This document shows, in pieces, positions 35,022 through 44,274 of a stretch of 64,000 nt of DNA (position 1 is the stretch's first letter; every line of letters starts with the position of its first letter). Origin of the DNA: Thermococcus sp. 4557 (GTDB taxonomy: Archaea; Methanobacteriota_B; Thermococci; Thermococcales; Thermococcaceae); contig NC_015865.1 in the NCBI RefSeq assembly GCF_000221185.1, positions 1,178,001-1,242,000 of the forward strand. The letters are read 5' to 3'. Position numbers and translations under genes: made by a program. The notes under the pieces are model-generated. The model did no database searches and was not told the origin of the DNA. It saw only the letters and a list, made by a program, of their open reading frames with translations.

Positions 35022-35261
35022 ACAGACCACCCTCTGGAGTTCTTTACGAACCCGTCGTTCTCCCTGGTATAACATGTAGCACCAAGAAGATATAAAACTT
35101 TTGGGGAAATTCCGTGCTTTCGCACCGGAATCGAAAGGTATCCTGACGGTAGCACCGGAAGGGTTCCAAATAAGACCAAATTTCCCGATGCACCTCGGAG
35201 CCTCTCCAAGGGGAAAACTGTTTTATGCTCAAACCAACATCTATGTCTGAGAGGTGAAGCC
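35022..35261. other. KaiC-priL intergenic region with hairpin
   Basis: Holds the two divergent promoters (KaiC TATA near 35086-35095, priL GTTTTATG near 35219-35226). Between them a near-perfect hairpin ATTCCGTGC/GCACCGGAAT (35109-35131, one bulged C) is followed by a second copy of GCACCGGAA (35152-35160). No open frame or known RNA was recognised. Confidence 0.45.
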
Positions 35262-36482
35262 ATGCTGGATCCATTCGGGCCCGAGGCCAGGCGGCTCGTT
35301 AAAGACGAGTTCGGTGGAATAACCGAGCTGCTCATGATAATACCCTCGTACGTTGGGGTTGACGCCGCCCTCGAGAGGGTTAGCTGGATAAAGTCCGGCG
35401 AGATACCCGAGGGCATCCTTGAGCTTGAGGGAATACGGGACCTGCTCACCTTCTACGCACTCCTGGGGGCGCTGGCCTTCTCACCGTACGGCCTCGAGAG
35501 GGAGGTCGTCAGGGAGGCCAACCTGAGGATATACCACAGGAGGATACTGCAGAGAGGAACGCTCGTGGGGGTCTCCACACCCCTCGAGGCGGTTTCCGGC
35601 GGCGAAATCTCCGAGAGGGACAGAACCATACTCGAGAGAACCCACCACACGGAGCTGTCCCCCGACAAGAGGAGGAAGCTGCGGCTGGGGTACAGGATAC
35701 ACCTGTCAAAGTTCCTGGAGCTGTGGGAGGGCTCCCTCAAAGAGGTCTACGTGCGGAACGGATACGCGTACCTCACTGAGGAGGGGGCCATCGAGCTGTG
35801 GAAGCGCTCCTTCGAGAGGAACTTCGACAGGGCAGTGAACCTGCTCTACGAGATAAGGGACGAGCTGCCCGATTACTACCTCAGGCTCTACGAGAAGCTC
35901 GGCGAGATAGCGAGGGAGCACTACAAGGAGAGGCTGGAGAGGATGGGCTCCGCCAAGGCGGGGCCGCTGCGCTTCGACCTGTTCCCGCCGTGCGTCAAGA
36001 TTGCCCTGAGCGGCGTTCCGTCCGGACTGAGGAACTACGCCATAACGGTTCTCCTGACGAGCTTTCTGAGCTACGCCAGGCTCTGCCCCAATCCCCCCAG
36101 GAGGGACGTGAGGATAAGGGACTGCGTGAGCGACCTGAGCGTTGTGGAGAAGGAAATACTGCCCGTGATCATCGAGGCCGGCAACCGCTGTTCGCCGCCC
36201 CTCTTCGAGGACCAGCCCCACGAGGTAAAGAACATCTGGTACCACCTCGGCTTCGGGCTCACCGACAAGCCAACCCTCGAGGACAGCGGGAACTCGACCT
36301 GGTACTTCCCGCCCAACTGCTCCAAGATAAAGGCCAACGCGCCGGATCTCTGCAAGCCGGACAGGGACTGCAGGAACATCAAGAACCCCCTGACGTACTA
36401 CCTCAGGAAGCTCTACCTCGAAAACCGGAGGAAGGGAGAAGGCGAGGGCGGAGAAACGGACGGCGGTGAGGAAAATGGCTGA
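35262..36482 (+). CDS. priL: DNA primase large subunit PriL
   Basis: Regulatory subunit of the archaeal/eukaryotic-type primase; supports initiation and primer-length control by PriS. 406 residues. The helical N-terminus begins LDPFGPEARRLVKDEFGG. The C-terminal iron-sulfur domain shows conserved cysteines in FPPCVKIAL, RLCPNPP, NCSKIKANAPDLC and RDCRNIKNP, enough for the [4Fe-4S] cluster. RBS GAGAGGTGAAGCC. Its stop overlaps the priS start by eight bases, ensuring balanced synthesis. Confidence 0.92.
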   Translation: MLDPFGPEARRLVKDEFGGITELLMIIPSYVGVDAALERVSWIKSGEIPEGILELEGIRDLLTFYALLGALAFSPYGLEREVVREANLRIYHRRILQRGTLVGVSTPLEAVSGGEISERDRTILERTHHTELSPDKRRKLRLGYRIHLSKFLELWEGSLKEVYVRNGYAYLTEEGAIELWKRSFERNFDRAVNLLYEIRDELPDYYLRLYEKLGEIAREHYKERLERMGSAKAGPLRFDLFPPCVKIALSGVPSGLRNYAITVLLTSFLSYARLCPNPPRRDVRIRDCVSDLSVVEKEILPVIIEAGNRCSPPLFEDQPHEVKNIWYHLGFGLTDKPTLEDSGNSTWYFPPNCSKIKANAPDLCKPDRDCRNIKNPLTYYLRKLYLENRRKGEGEGGETDGGEENG

Positions 36483-37515
36483 GCTCCTCAGGGAGATGAC
36501 GAAGGAGGAGAGGGCGCTCTACTACAAAAGGGAATGGAGCGCAAAGAGACTTCCAGATTTCATCGTCAGAAACCTCGAGAACAGGGAGTTCGGGTTCGAC
36601 CACACCGGTGAAGGGCCGAGCGACAGGAAGAACGTCTTCCTCGACGTCCGCGACCTGGAGGACTACGTGAAGACAACCGCCCCCTACGCGGTCTATTCCA
36701 GCGTCGCCCTCTACGAGGAGCCCAAGGAGATGGAGGGCTGGCTCGGGGCCGAGCTCGTTTTCGACATAGACGCGAAGGACCTGCCCCTGAGGAGGTGCTC
36801 CCACCTCCACGAGCACGGCCGGGTGTGCCCGATATGCCTCGAGGACGCGAAGGAGCTGGCGAGGGACACCCTCGTGATTCTCAAGGAGGACTTCGGCTTC
36901 GAGGATGTCCACGTGATCTATTCCGGCAGGGGCTACCACATCCGCGTTCTGGACGACTGGGCGCTGAAGCTCGAGGGCAAGGCCAGGGAAAAGGTTCTGG
37001 CCTACATCAGCGCCGCGGAGGAGATAACCTTCGATGATATCCAGAGCAGGAGGATAATGCTTTCCTCGGGCTATTACAGGGTCTTCCGGCTCAGATTCGG
37101 GTACTTCATACGGAGGGCCAACGAGAACCACCTGTTCAACATAGGCCTGAAAAAGGGCCAGGTTGAGAAGCTCCTGGAGGGAAGGGAGGAGATATACGAG
37201 GGCTTCGTGCGGAAGGGACTCCTAACCGCGTTCCCTCGGGGGATAGGATACAAAACCCTGACAAGGCTGTTCTCCCTTTCGAGTACGTTCTCAAAGGCCT
37301 ACTTTGACGGTCGCGTCACTGTCGATGTTAAAAGAATCCTCCGCCTCCCGTCGAGCCTGCACTCAAAGGTCGGACTCGTGACGACCTACATCGGCCCTGA
37401 TGAAAGAAAGCTCGAAAAGTTCAACCCCTTCGAGGATGCCGTTCCCAGGTTCAGGAAGGACGAGGTCAGGGAGGCATACAGCGAGTGGCTGGAAGAGCAC
37501 GGGGATGCACTGTGA
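36475..37515 (+). CDS. priS: DNA primase catalytic subunit PriS
   Basis: Synthesises primers for replication. Catalytic aspartates Asp97 and Asp99 lie in ELVFDIDAKD; a zinc knuckle follows with CSHLHEHGRVCPIC (Cys108, a His, Cys118, Cys121), and the third acidic ligand is probably in VTVDVKRI. SGRGYHIRV is the nucleotide-binding motif. 346 residues from the ATG at 36475, preceded by GGTGAGGAAA inside the priL tail. The stop overlaps the start of the EamA gene (GTGA). Confidence 0.93.
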   Translation: MAELLREMTKEERALYYKREWSAKRLPDFIVRNLENREFGFDHTGEGPSDRKNVFLDVRDLEDYVKTTAPYAVYSSVALYEEPKEMEGWLGAELVFDIDAKDLPLRRCSHLHEHGRVCPICLEDAKELARDTLVILKEDFGFEDVHVIYSGRGYHIRVLDDWALKLEGKAREKVLAYISAAEEITFDDIQSRRIMLSSGYYRVFRLRFGYFIRRANENHLFNIGLKKGQVEKLLEGREEIYEGFVRKGLLTAFPRGIGYKTLTRLFSLSSTFSKAYFDGRVTVDVKRILRLPSSLHSKVGLVTTYIGPDERKLEKFNPFEDAVPRFRKDEVREAYSEWLEEHGDAL

Positions 37516-38360
37516 ACGGAAGGATAAAAATCGCCACGGCGATGCTGATATGGGGCAGCGTGGGGATATTCGCACGCTTCTCAAACCTGTCCGGCCTAGG
37601 GGTCGCCTTCTTCAGGGTGTCCCTCGGCGCCCTCCTGCTCCTCGCCGTCCTGGCGGGCAGTAAAGGATGGACCTCATCGCTTCCATCCCTCGTGAGGGCC
37701 AGATGGAAGCCCCTCCTGGCACTGGGCGTCTCCCTTGCCCTGAACTGGGCCTTCCTCTTCACGGCGTTCAACTACACCACCATAGCAAACGCGGTTCTCG
37801 TCTACTACCTGGCCCCGATAATAGCGACGGTTATCTCGTGGCGCTTCCTCGGTGAGAGACTGAGCCTGAAGAGCTGGCTCCTCATAGGCACCGCATTTGC
37901 GGGGCTTATCCTGATTATGAGCGGTCAGAACATCGATTTAGATAACAGGGACTTCGTCGGAATCTTACTCTCTCTGACGGCGGCCTTCTTCTACGCCCTG
38001 ATACCGAACCTCGGGAGGTTCCTGCGCGGAATCAACGGCAAAACGCTGACTTTCCTCCAGCTCGCGATAGCATCGCTCGTGCTCGCCCCGTTTATGGCGG
38101 TTTCAGACGTTGGGAAACCCGTCTGGTGGGCGGTTCTCGTCCTCGTCGGGGTTCACACCGTCCTGGCGCTGTTCCTCTACATGGAGGGACTCAAGGAAGT
38201 GGAGGTCAACGAGGCGGCCCTGCTGAGCTATCTGGACCCGATGAGCGCGGTGGTGTACGCGTTTCTGGTATTCGGAGAGGTTCCAGGGGTTAGAACAGCA
38301 CTCGGAGGGGCCCTGATACTCCTCGCATCCCTGCTGGATATTAAGGCGAGGGGGTCGTAG
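37512..38360 (+). CDS. EamA/DMT-family transporter
   Basis: Ten hydrophobic segments in 282 residues arranged as two EamA repeats (first IATAMLIWGSVGIFARF, second FVGILLSLTAAFFYALIPNL), typical of drug/metabolite exporters. Substrate unknown. The GTG start overlaps the priS stop, with GGGGATG upstream; a longer frame inside priS has no ribosome site. Its last six codons and stop lie antisense to the P1 helix of the RNase P RNA gene. Confidence 0.85.
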   Translation: MNGRIKIATAMLIWGSVGIFARFSNLSGLGVAFFRVSLGALLLLAVLAGSKGWTSSLPSLVRARWKPLLALGVSLALNWAFLFTAFNYTTIANAVLVYYLAPIIATVISWRFLGERLSLKSWLLIGTAFAGLILIMSGQNIDLDNRDFVGILLSLTAAFFYALIPNLGRFLRGINGKTLTFLQLAIASLVLAPFMAVSDVGKPVWWAVLVLVGVHTVLALFLYMEGLKEVEVNEAALLSYLDPMSAVVYAFLVFGEVPGVRTALGGALILLASLLDIKARGS

Positions 38361-38670
38361 CCCGCCTTCTGTCTCAAGGGGACATTCGACTGAGCGGCCT
38401 ACCACGGGGCTCGCACCGGGACTTCATCGCCCCTCCCTCGGCCTTGCACCCCGCGGGACGGCCGTTTCACCGGTCCCCGACGGGTCGTCTGCGGGTTAGC
38501 TCGGGCACCGTCACCGGGCCCTTCGCCGCTTTCATTCCCATACCCGCCGGGACGTGTCGTTTCTGCGCCGTTGCCCTCCCTCTCGGGAGGTGCCTCGCGG
38601 CACCGCGGCCCCGGTGAGGTGGGCGGAACTTCCTCGGGAGCGCCCCGAGAGTCCCCGACCCCCTCGCCGT
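38344..38670 (-). ncRNA. rnpB: RNase P RNA
   Basis: Catalytic RNA of tRNA 5' processing, about 327 nt. Read on the minus strand it shows the universal elements in order: GAGGAAGTTCCGCCC (CR-I), GCAACGGCGCAGAAACGAC, GGTGAAACGGCCG with GGGTGCAAGG, and near the 3' end ACAGAAGGCGGGCTAC (CR-V). The ends form a perfect 13-bp P1 helix: GGCGAGGGGGTCG (5' strand, complement of 38656-38668) with CGACCCCCTCGCC (3' strand, complement of 38344-38356). A TATA box (complement of 38691-38699) lies about 25 bases before the 5' end. Ends are approximate to a few bases. Confidence 0.95.
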
Positions 38671-38743
38671 AGGGGAGTTTGAACAACCGGAATAAAAAGG
38701 TTGGCATCCGGACAATTGAACGGAACAAAAAAAGGAAGAAGGC

Positions 38744-40372
38744 TCACTTCTTCCTGGGAAGCTCCTTGTTCTCCTTAAACTCCGGCTTCTTGGGCCTCTT
38801 GAACCTGCCCAGGGGGGAGCGCCTCTTGGGCTTTGGCCTGACGCGTTTCTTTCCGGTCCCCTCCGCGCGGTTCAGGTAGTAGAAGGCACCCGCCGCCAGG
38901 AGGATGAAAGCCACCGCCACGAGGCCGACCCAGAGGCCCCTGGAGCCGCCGCCACCGCCGATGGTAGTGGTGTTCGATGGTGCGGTGGACGAGGTCGTGG
39001 GCGTGGGAGACGAAGTCGTGGTCGTCGGCGCAGGAGGCTCCAGGTAAAGCTCTCCCTTCGCGGTGCTCGTCTCCCCCGCCGCGGTGAGGGCGAACTCGTA
39101 ATAGACGGTCTTCCCCACCGGAACCTGGAACTTCACCGTTATCTCGCTGGTTCCGGGGGGTATAGCTACCTCCATGGAGTCCTTGTACAGCACCCCATCG
39201 TCCGAGGATATCCTGTAGGCGAGAACGCCGTCCACACTCCCGTCCCCGGGGTTTTCGACGGCGAGCTTGAAGAGCACCTCATCGTTGGCAGTCCTCTCGT
39301 AGGAGACATTTGCGAGCACCGGGGGAGCCGAAACGGTGTAGGTAACGTTGCCTTCCCCGATCAGGCGTTCGCCGAAGGCCAGCTTTATGACGGCCGTGAT
39401 GGAGCCCGACACGTTCGTTGGGAGGGGAACTTCGAGAACCGTCGTGCCCCCTCCAATCTCCGTCCGCTCCACGGCCTTCGATATCAGCTCTCCATCACGG
39501 TAGGCCTCGACCGTAAGGTTCATGCCGATGAACCTCTCGGAGAGAACCGTCACGTACGCCCTGTTGTCCTCGTTCACGTTCACCTCGTCGGATTTTAGGG
39601 AGACCCCGACCAGCGTGACCCCGAACTTTACGGGGAAGTCCTTGGAGTACCTGTAGGTGCCCCCATCGTACTGGAGGAGATAGTGGAGCCGGTACGTTCC
39701 GGAGGGAAGGTCGTATCCGACGGGAACCTCAAACCGGACGAGGTTGTCCCCGGGTACGAAGGTCAGAGTCCTGTTCTCAAGGAAGTAGGTCTTTCCATCC
39801 TTGATCAGGGAGACCTGCCCCACCGCGGAGACGTTCCCGTGACCGATGTTGGTGACGTGGGAGAAAACGACTATGGTCTCCCCGTTCAGAACGTAGGATG
39901 AGCCCGGCCGGTTCTGAACGTAGGCCTCGGCAACGCCGAAGTTGAGGGGCTCGGAGATCACGTGAAGGGGTATCCTTGCGTAGAGTATGTACATGGAGCC
40001 ATCGGACGTGAAGGCCAGGAACCTCATGAAGAGCGTGTAGGTGCCGCCCGAGACGTTGGAGGGGCAGGTGATGTTGTACGAGAAGGAATACCTGCCCTTG
40101 GGGGTCCAGTCGCTGAAGACGTGGGGGGAGATGTTGAACGTGAAACCGTCGATCTTATTCCCCGAGGAATCCTCGACCCAGAAGCGCTGATAGCTGACGA
40201 CCTTGTAAGTGAAGCCCCCTGCGTTCGTGAGCCAGACCGTTCCGGAACCGTAGTCCCCCCTGAGAACGGTTATTTCATCGCTTGTTTCGAGCTGATCAAA
40301 CTGTGCGGAAGCGCCGGGAACTACTGAGACAAGCATCAGGAGCACGATAAACGCTGTCATCATGTTCCGCAT
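38744..40372 (-). CDS. Secreted beta-sandwich protein with C-terminal membrane anchor
   Basis: 542 residues: Sec signal peptide (ending PGASAQF), several immunoglobulin-like/CARDB-type beta domains (e.g. NIGHGNVSAVGQVSLIKDG and VENPGDGSVDGVLAY), a Thr/Ser/Pro stalk, GGGGG, one membrane helix (WVGLVAVAFILLAAGAFYYL) and a very basic cytoplasmic tail (about 20 Lys/Arg in the last 45 residues). Probably an envelope protein; no catalytic motif is seen. Start at the ATG 40372 after GGTGGTGAAAAGG; TATA box GTTTATAT at 40404-40411. Downstream of two small genes on the same strand but with its own promoter. Confidence 0.75.
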   Translation of the reverse strand: MRNMMTAFIVLLMLVSVVPGASAQFDQLETSDEITVLRGDYGSGTVWLTNAGGFTYKVVSYQRFWVEDSSGNKIDGFTFNISPHVFSDWTPKGRYSFSYNITCPSNVSGGTYTLFMRFLAFTSDGSMYILYARIPLHVISEPLNFGVAEAYVQNRPGSSYVLNGETIVVFSHVTNIGHGNVSAVGQVSLIKDGKTYFLENRTLTFVPGDNLVRFEVPVGYDLPSGTYRLHYLLQYDGGTYRYSKDFPVKFGVTLVGVSLKSDEVNVNEDNRAYVTVLSERFIGMNLTVEAYRDGELISKAVERTEIGGGTTVLEVPLPTNVSGSITAVIKLAFGERLIGEGNVTYTVSAPPVLANVSYERTANDEVLFKLAVENPGDGSVDGVLAYRISSDDGVLYKDSMEVAIPPGTSEITVKFQVPVGKTVYYEFALTAAGETSTAKGELYLEPPAPTTTTSSPTPTTSSTAPSNTTTIGGGGGSRGLWVGLVAVAFILLAAGAFYYLNRAEGTGKKRVRPKPKRRSPLGRFKRPKKPEFKENKELPRKK

Positions 40373-40413
40373 CCTTTTCACCACCAGTAATTGTACTTTT
40401 TTCAATATAAACC

Positions 40414-40689
40414 CTACCCCCCGTAGAACAGTATGATGATGCCTACCCCAACCAGACCCACGAAAAAGGCCATCATAAGCCGGTAGAGGGCGCTGCCCGA
40501 GACGTGCGGGCGTATAATGAGGCCCAGTATCGTGAGCATGATTCCGTAAGCCACGGCAAAAAGCCCGAGGGCAACGTTAATCGGAAACCCCAGGATCATC
40601 ATGACGCCCAGAATGGCCCCCGCCAGCACGGTGACGTGGGGCACCGTGAAGGTCAGGTAGTCCCTGAGAACCTTGGTGTCCTCGTCCAT
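40414..40689 (-). CDS. Small hypothetical membrane protein
   Basis: 91 residues with three hydrophobic segments (VTVLAGAILGVMMILGF, ALGLFAVAYGIMLTILGLII and a C-terminal MAFFVGLVGVGIIILFY). No family recognised. GTGATGAACC precedes the ATG; it starts six bases after the UPF0216 gene and is probably co-transcribed with it. Confidence 0.6.
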   Translation of the reverse strand: MDEDTKVLRDYLTFTVPHVTVLAGAILGVMMILGFPINVALGLFAVAYGIMLTILGLIIRPHVSGSALYRLMMAFFVGLVGVGIIILFYGG

Positions 40690-40695
40690 GGTTCA

Positions 40696-41103
40696 TCACT
40701 CCGCTATGAACGCGTAGGTCGTGGTGGTCGGGAGGACCCGTCTGATCCTCGGGAGCAGGTAGCGGGGATAGAGCTCCTCGTCCTTCTCCTCCAGGATGCT
40801 GTAGGTGCCGAGGACTTTTTCTATGACCTTGACCTCCACGCGCCCCCTGACCCTGAAGTAGCCCCTGTGGAGGGTGCTTATCTCCAGAACTATGGGCACC
40901 TTGAGGCGCTCACACTCGTTACCGTCCACCAGGTCTCGCAGGTACTCAAGCTCGGAGCGCCGGAAGTAGTGATAGCTCCCGTCGCGGAGCCTAACGCTCG
41001 GCTCCTCCTCCGCCAGGAGCTGGGAAAGGGTGGGACGGAGAGCGGGGAGGTGAAGGTTCATCCTCGCGATCTCCCGGTTCAGTATGTCCTCCGCCTTTGT
41101 CAT
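40696..41103 (-). CDS. UPF0216 (DUF61) family protein
   Basis: 135 residues beginning TKAEDILNREIARMNLHLPALRPTL, then a patch PSVRLRDGSYHYFRRSELEYL and strands LKVPIVLEI; this fits the archaeal UPF0216 family, whose function is unknown. A TATA element (complement of 41124-41133) lies 25 bases upstream of the ATG at 41103 and there is no ribosome site, so the message is probably leaderless; the longer frame upstream would start before the promoter. Divergent from glnA. Confidence 0.75.
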   Translation of the reverse strand: MTKAEDILNREIARMNLHLPALRPTLSQLLAEEEPSVRLRDGSYHYFRRSELEYLRDLVDGNECERLKVPIVLEISTLHRGYFRVRGRVEVKVIEKVLGTYSILEEKDEELYPRYLLPRIRRVLPTTTTYAFIAE

Positions 41104-41251
41104 GTTTATGGCTACGGCCGGGGCACAAAAAGCTTTGTTTGACATTAAACTGTAAATCCCAAATGATTTCGACGATGAGATGGACATTTTGCTGTCGATG
41201 GAAGGAAGTCCCGCGTACCCAGTCGTCATAGTGACAAAAATCTAGTGAAAA

Positions 41252-41299
41252 GGCTTTTATCTGATTAATCGTTCAGTAATCTGGCATAAAAACTGAACG
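41252..41299 (+). promoter_or_regulatory. glnA promoter with inverted repeat
   Basis: Two TATA candidates, CTTTTATC (41254-41261) and GCATAAAAAC (41284-41293). The second sits between perfect arms CGTTCAG (41270-41276) and CTGAACG (41293-41299), 16 bases apart. A repressor bound there would block TBP, suggesting nitrogen-responsive control by an unidentified factor. Confidence 0.5.
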
Positions 41300-41323
41300 T
41301 TAGAACATTTAATGGTGATAAAA

Positions 41324-42649
41324 ATGAACGAAATTTCCACGGTTGGAATTGGTCACGGGGCCGGGTCGCTGGGGTTCGTCCAGCTGGTCTTCGTCGACAT
41401 CAACGGGGTTCCAAAGGGCATGGAGATACCCGCGGACAGATACGAAGACGCACTGACTGAGGGAATAGCCTTCGACGGCTCGTCCATATCAGGTTTCCAG
41501 GGGATAGAGGACAGCGACCTCGTTCTGAAGCCCGATCCGGCCACCTACGTTGAGGTTCCATGGGAGGGGATAGCGAGGGTCTACGGGTACATCTACAAAG
41601 ACGGAAGCCCCTACGGAGCCGATCCGCGGGGGGTGCTCAGGGCGGCGATCGAGAGACTCGGAAAGGAGGGCTTCAGGGCGTACATCGGCCCGGAGCCTGA
41701 GTTCTACCTATTCAAAAAGAACGGAACGTGGGAGCTTAAGATACCCGACAGCGGGGGCTATTTCGACCTCGTCACCCTCGACAGGGCCCGCACCCTGCGG
41801 AGGGAGATAGCGCTCTACATGCGGTCCTTTGGCCTCGTCCCGGAGGTCCTCCACCACGAGGTCGGAAAGTCCCAGCACGAGATAAACTTTCGCTACGATG
41901 AGGCCCTTAAAACCGCCGACAACGTGGTCAGCTTCAAATACACCGTCAAGGCTGTAGCAGAGATGCACGGTCTCTACGCGACCTTCATGCCCAAGCCCAT
42001 CCACGGATTTCCGGGGAACGGGATGCACCTCCACATAAGCCTCTGGAGAGATGGGGAGAACGCGTTCATCGGGGAGGACGGCCTCAGTGAGACCGCACTG
42101 CACTTCCTCGGCGGCCTGCTGAAGCACGCAAAGGCTTTAGCCGCAGTCACGAACCCGACGGTGAACAGCTACAAGCGCCTCGTCCCCGGCTATGAGGCCC
42201 CCGTTTACATCAGCTGGGGCTACCGCAACAGGAGCACGCTGATAAGGGTTCCCGCGTTCTGGGGCAACGGGGCCAGGATAGAGTACAGGTGCCCTGACCC
42301 CAGCGCAAACCCATACCTGGCGTTCGCGGCGGTTCTAATGGCCGGACTCGACGGGATAAAAAGAAAGCTGGAGCCCGAGGCGTACACAGAGGCAAACGTC
42401 TACGAGATGGGGGACTCCGAGAGGGCCAGACTCGGGATAGGTACCCTGCCCGGAAGCCTCGGGGAGGCCCTTGAGGAGCTGAAGAGGGACCGGGTCGTCA
42501 GGGAGGCCCTGGGCGGTGCCTACCGGAACTTCGTGGAGCACAAAGAACGCGAGTGGGAGGACTACCTCGAGTACCTGGCCTCGCGGGACATTCCCACGGA
42601 AACAAGGAAAGTGACGGAGTGGGAGCTCGAGAGGTACTTCCACATTTAG
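41324..42649 (+). CDS. glnA: Glutamine synthetase type I
   Basis: Makes glutamine from glutamate, ammonium and ATP. 441 residues. Beta-grasp N-terminus with FVDINGVPKGMEIP, then AFDGSSISGF, metal ligands in GPEPEFYLF and HHEVGKSQHEI, the NGMHLHISLW loop, the flexible Glu loop NPTVNSYKRLVPGYEAPVY and RIEYRCPDPSANPYLA. All catalytic motifs are present. The ATG at 41324 follows GGTGATAAAA. Single gene; its stop overlaps the stop of the convergent EamA gene by a few bases. Confidence 0.95.
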   Translation: MNEISTVGIGHGAGSLGFVQLVFVDINGVPKGMEIPADRYEDALTEGIAFDGSSISGFQGIEDSDLVLKPDPATYVEVPWEGIARVYGYIYKDGSPYGADPRGVLRAAIERLGKEGFRAYIGPEPEFYLFKKNGTWELKIPDSGGYFDLVTLDRARTLRREIALYMRSFGLVPEVLHHEVGKSQHEINFRYDEALKTADNVVSFKYTVKAVAEMHGLYATFMPKPIHGFPGNGMHLHISLWRDGENAFIGEDGLSETALHFLGGLLKHAKALAAVTNPTVNSYKRLVPGYEAPVYISWGYRNRSTLIRVPAFWGNGARIEYRCPDPSANPYLAFAAVLMAGLDGIKRKLEPEAYTEANVYEMGDSERARLGIGTLPGSLGEALEELKRDRVVREALGGAYRNFVEHKEREWEDYLEYLASRDIPTETRKVTEWELERYFHI

Positions 42650-43503
42650 CGGACTTCCTCCGGCTCCCCTTTCTCCCCCATGTGCACTATCAGTGAGCCG
42701 CCTATGATCAGGGCGGCGCCGGCGAGCTGGGCCGCGCTCAGCCTCTCGCCGAAGAGAACGAACGCCAGGACTATGGCGACCACCGGTTCTATCGTGGCAA
42801 CTATGCTGGCCCTGCTGACCTCAACCTCCTTCAGCGCATGGTTGTAGAGGATGTAGCCGAGGAACGTCGGGAAGAGCGCCAGCGCGAAGAGATACGGAAC
42901 CGCCCCAGCGGGGACGCTGAAGTCAGTGAATGGAAGGAGGAACAGGAGCCCAAACAGGAGGGTGTAGAAGAGGGCCTTCTCGGGCTCCTCCTTCCTCACC
43001 GCGAGCTTGGCCAGAACACCGTAGAGAGCGTAGGTCAGTCCGGTCAGGAGGCCAAAGAGGAGCGCCCTGGTCGAGAACTCCGCCCCCGAACCGTTGACGA
43101 GAACCACTCCCGCCATGACCATGACGAGGGCGATGAGCTTCTCCCTCCTCAGGGGCTCTTTGAAGACAAGCCTGCCCAGGACTATCGAGTACACCGGGGC
43201 GGTGTAGAGGAGTAGAACAGCGAAGGAGACCGATGAGATGGTCACGGTGTAGAAGTAGAGGGTGTAGAACAGGAAGATGCTGAAGAATCCGTAGAGGGCG
43301 TAGAACTTCAGTCTCTCCCTTTCCAGAGACAGTCCAATTCCCCTGAGCTTGAGGTACGCACCGAGGAGCATCAGCGCGAAGAGAACGCGGTAGAAGACCA
43401 TCGTGAAGGGGCTGAGGCCGAAGCCGTCGAGGTACTTGGCGAATATCCCAAGGGTACCCCAGCTCGACGCGGCGAGAAAAACTAAGAGGTATCCCCTCCT
43501 CAT
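42646..43503 (-). CDS. EamA/DMT-family transporter
   Basis: 285 residues with ten membrane segments and two EamA repeats (start LVFLAASSWGTLGIFAKYL; second half GLLTGLTYALYGVLAKL; closing FVLFGERLSAAQLAGAALII). Probable exporter of a small metabolite. Starts nine bases after the nadE stop, with GGTGAGCCC before the ATG, so the two are co-transcribed. Distantly related to the EamA protein at 37512. Confidence 0.87.
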   Translation of the reverse strand: MRRGYLLVFLAASSWGTLGIFAKYLDGFGLSPFTMVFYRVLFALMLLGAYLKLRGIGLSLERERLKFYALYGFFSIFLFYTLYFYTVTISSVSFAVLLLYTAPVYSIVLGRLVFKEPLRREKLIALVMVMAGVVLVNGSGAEFSTRALLFGLLTGLTYALYGVLAKLAVRKEEPEKALFYTLLFGLLFLLPFTDFSVPAGAVPYLFALALFPTFLGYILYNHALKEVEVSRASIVATIEPVVAIVLAFVLFGERLSAAQLAGAALIIGGSLIVHMGEKGEPEEVR

Positions 43504-43512
43504 GGGCTCACC

Positions 43513-44274
43513 TCAGAGGGCGGGGCCAACAGGGAGGCGCCTCTTGTGCTCGCTGCCCCTCACAAGTCTCTCGACGTATTCGACCCTCTCGACGCTTATT
43601 CCAAGCTCCCTCGCTATTTCATCCTTCTCCATTCCAAGGTCAACCATGCGCCAGAGTATCTCGTCGAGGAGGCGGTAGCTTATACCGAGCTCGTCCTCGT
43701 CGGTCTGCCCCTCCCACAGGCCAGCCGACGGCTTCTTCTCGATTATCCTCTCCGGAACTCCAAGGAGCTTTGCTATCTCCCAGACCTCGGTCTTGTAGAG
43801 GTTTATGAGCGGGGCGTAGTCGCTGGCACCGTCGCCCCATTTCGTGAAGTACCCAGTGAGAACCTCGCTCCTGTTGCCCGTTCCGAGGACGAGGCGGTTC
43901 ATGGCGTTGGCATGGGCATACAGCAGAACCATCCTCGTCCTGGACATGACGTTCCCCCTGCTCCTAGTGTCGAGTCCCCCAACTGCCCTCTCGAACTCAT
44001 CGACGATGGGCTTTATGTTGACCACCTTGCAGTCAATCCCAAGGCTCTCGCAGACGAGCCTGGCGTCGTCGAGGTCGCGGTTCTCGTAGTAGGGCATAAT
44101 CAGGCCGAGAACCTTCTCCTTTCCGAGGGCCTTCGCGGCGAGGTATGCAACGGTGGCGCTGTCTATGCCTCCACTTATACCAACGACGACGCCATCGGCG
44201 CCGGCCCCATCGACGCTCTTCCTTATGAACCCGGTTATCCTCTCAATGACGGCGCTGTAATCAAGCTCCCTCAT
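43513..44274 (-). CDS. nadE: NAD(+) synthetase
   Basis: Amidates nicotinic acid adenine dinucleotide to NAD. PP-loop SGGIDSA at residues 34-40, then [35 protein letters not shown] and [18 protein letters not shown], all typical of the ammonia- or glutamine-fed NadE family. 253 residues, no glutaminase domain, so ammonia-dependent as in other archaea. Start overlaps the stop of the preceding membrane-protein gene (ATGA). Confidence 0.94.
   Translation of the reverse strand: MRELDYSAVIERITGFIRKSVDGAGADGVVVGISGGIDSATVAYLAAKALGKEKVLGLIMPYYENRDLDDARLVCESLGIDCKVVNIKPIVDEFERAVGGLDTRSRGNVMSRTRMVLLYAHANAMNRLVLGTGNRSEVLTGYFTKWGDGASDYAPLINLYKTEVWEIAKLLGVPERIIEKKPSAGLWEGQTDEDELGISYRLLDEILWRMVDLGMEKDEIARELGISVERVEYVERLVRGSEHKRRLPVGPAL

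Noticed and set aside
38399-38740. Several open frames on the minus strand between the EamA gene and the secreted-protein gene
   Set aside because: They are arginine- and glycine-rich frames inside the RNase P RNA gene; the RNA signature and P1 helix explain the sequence.
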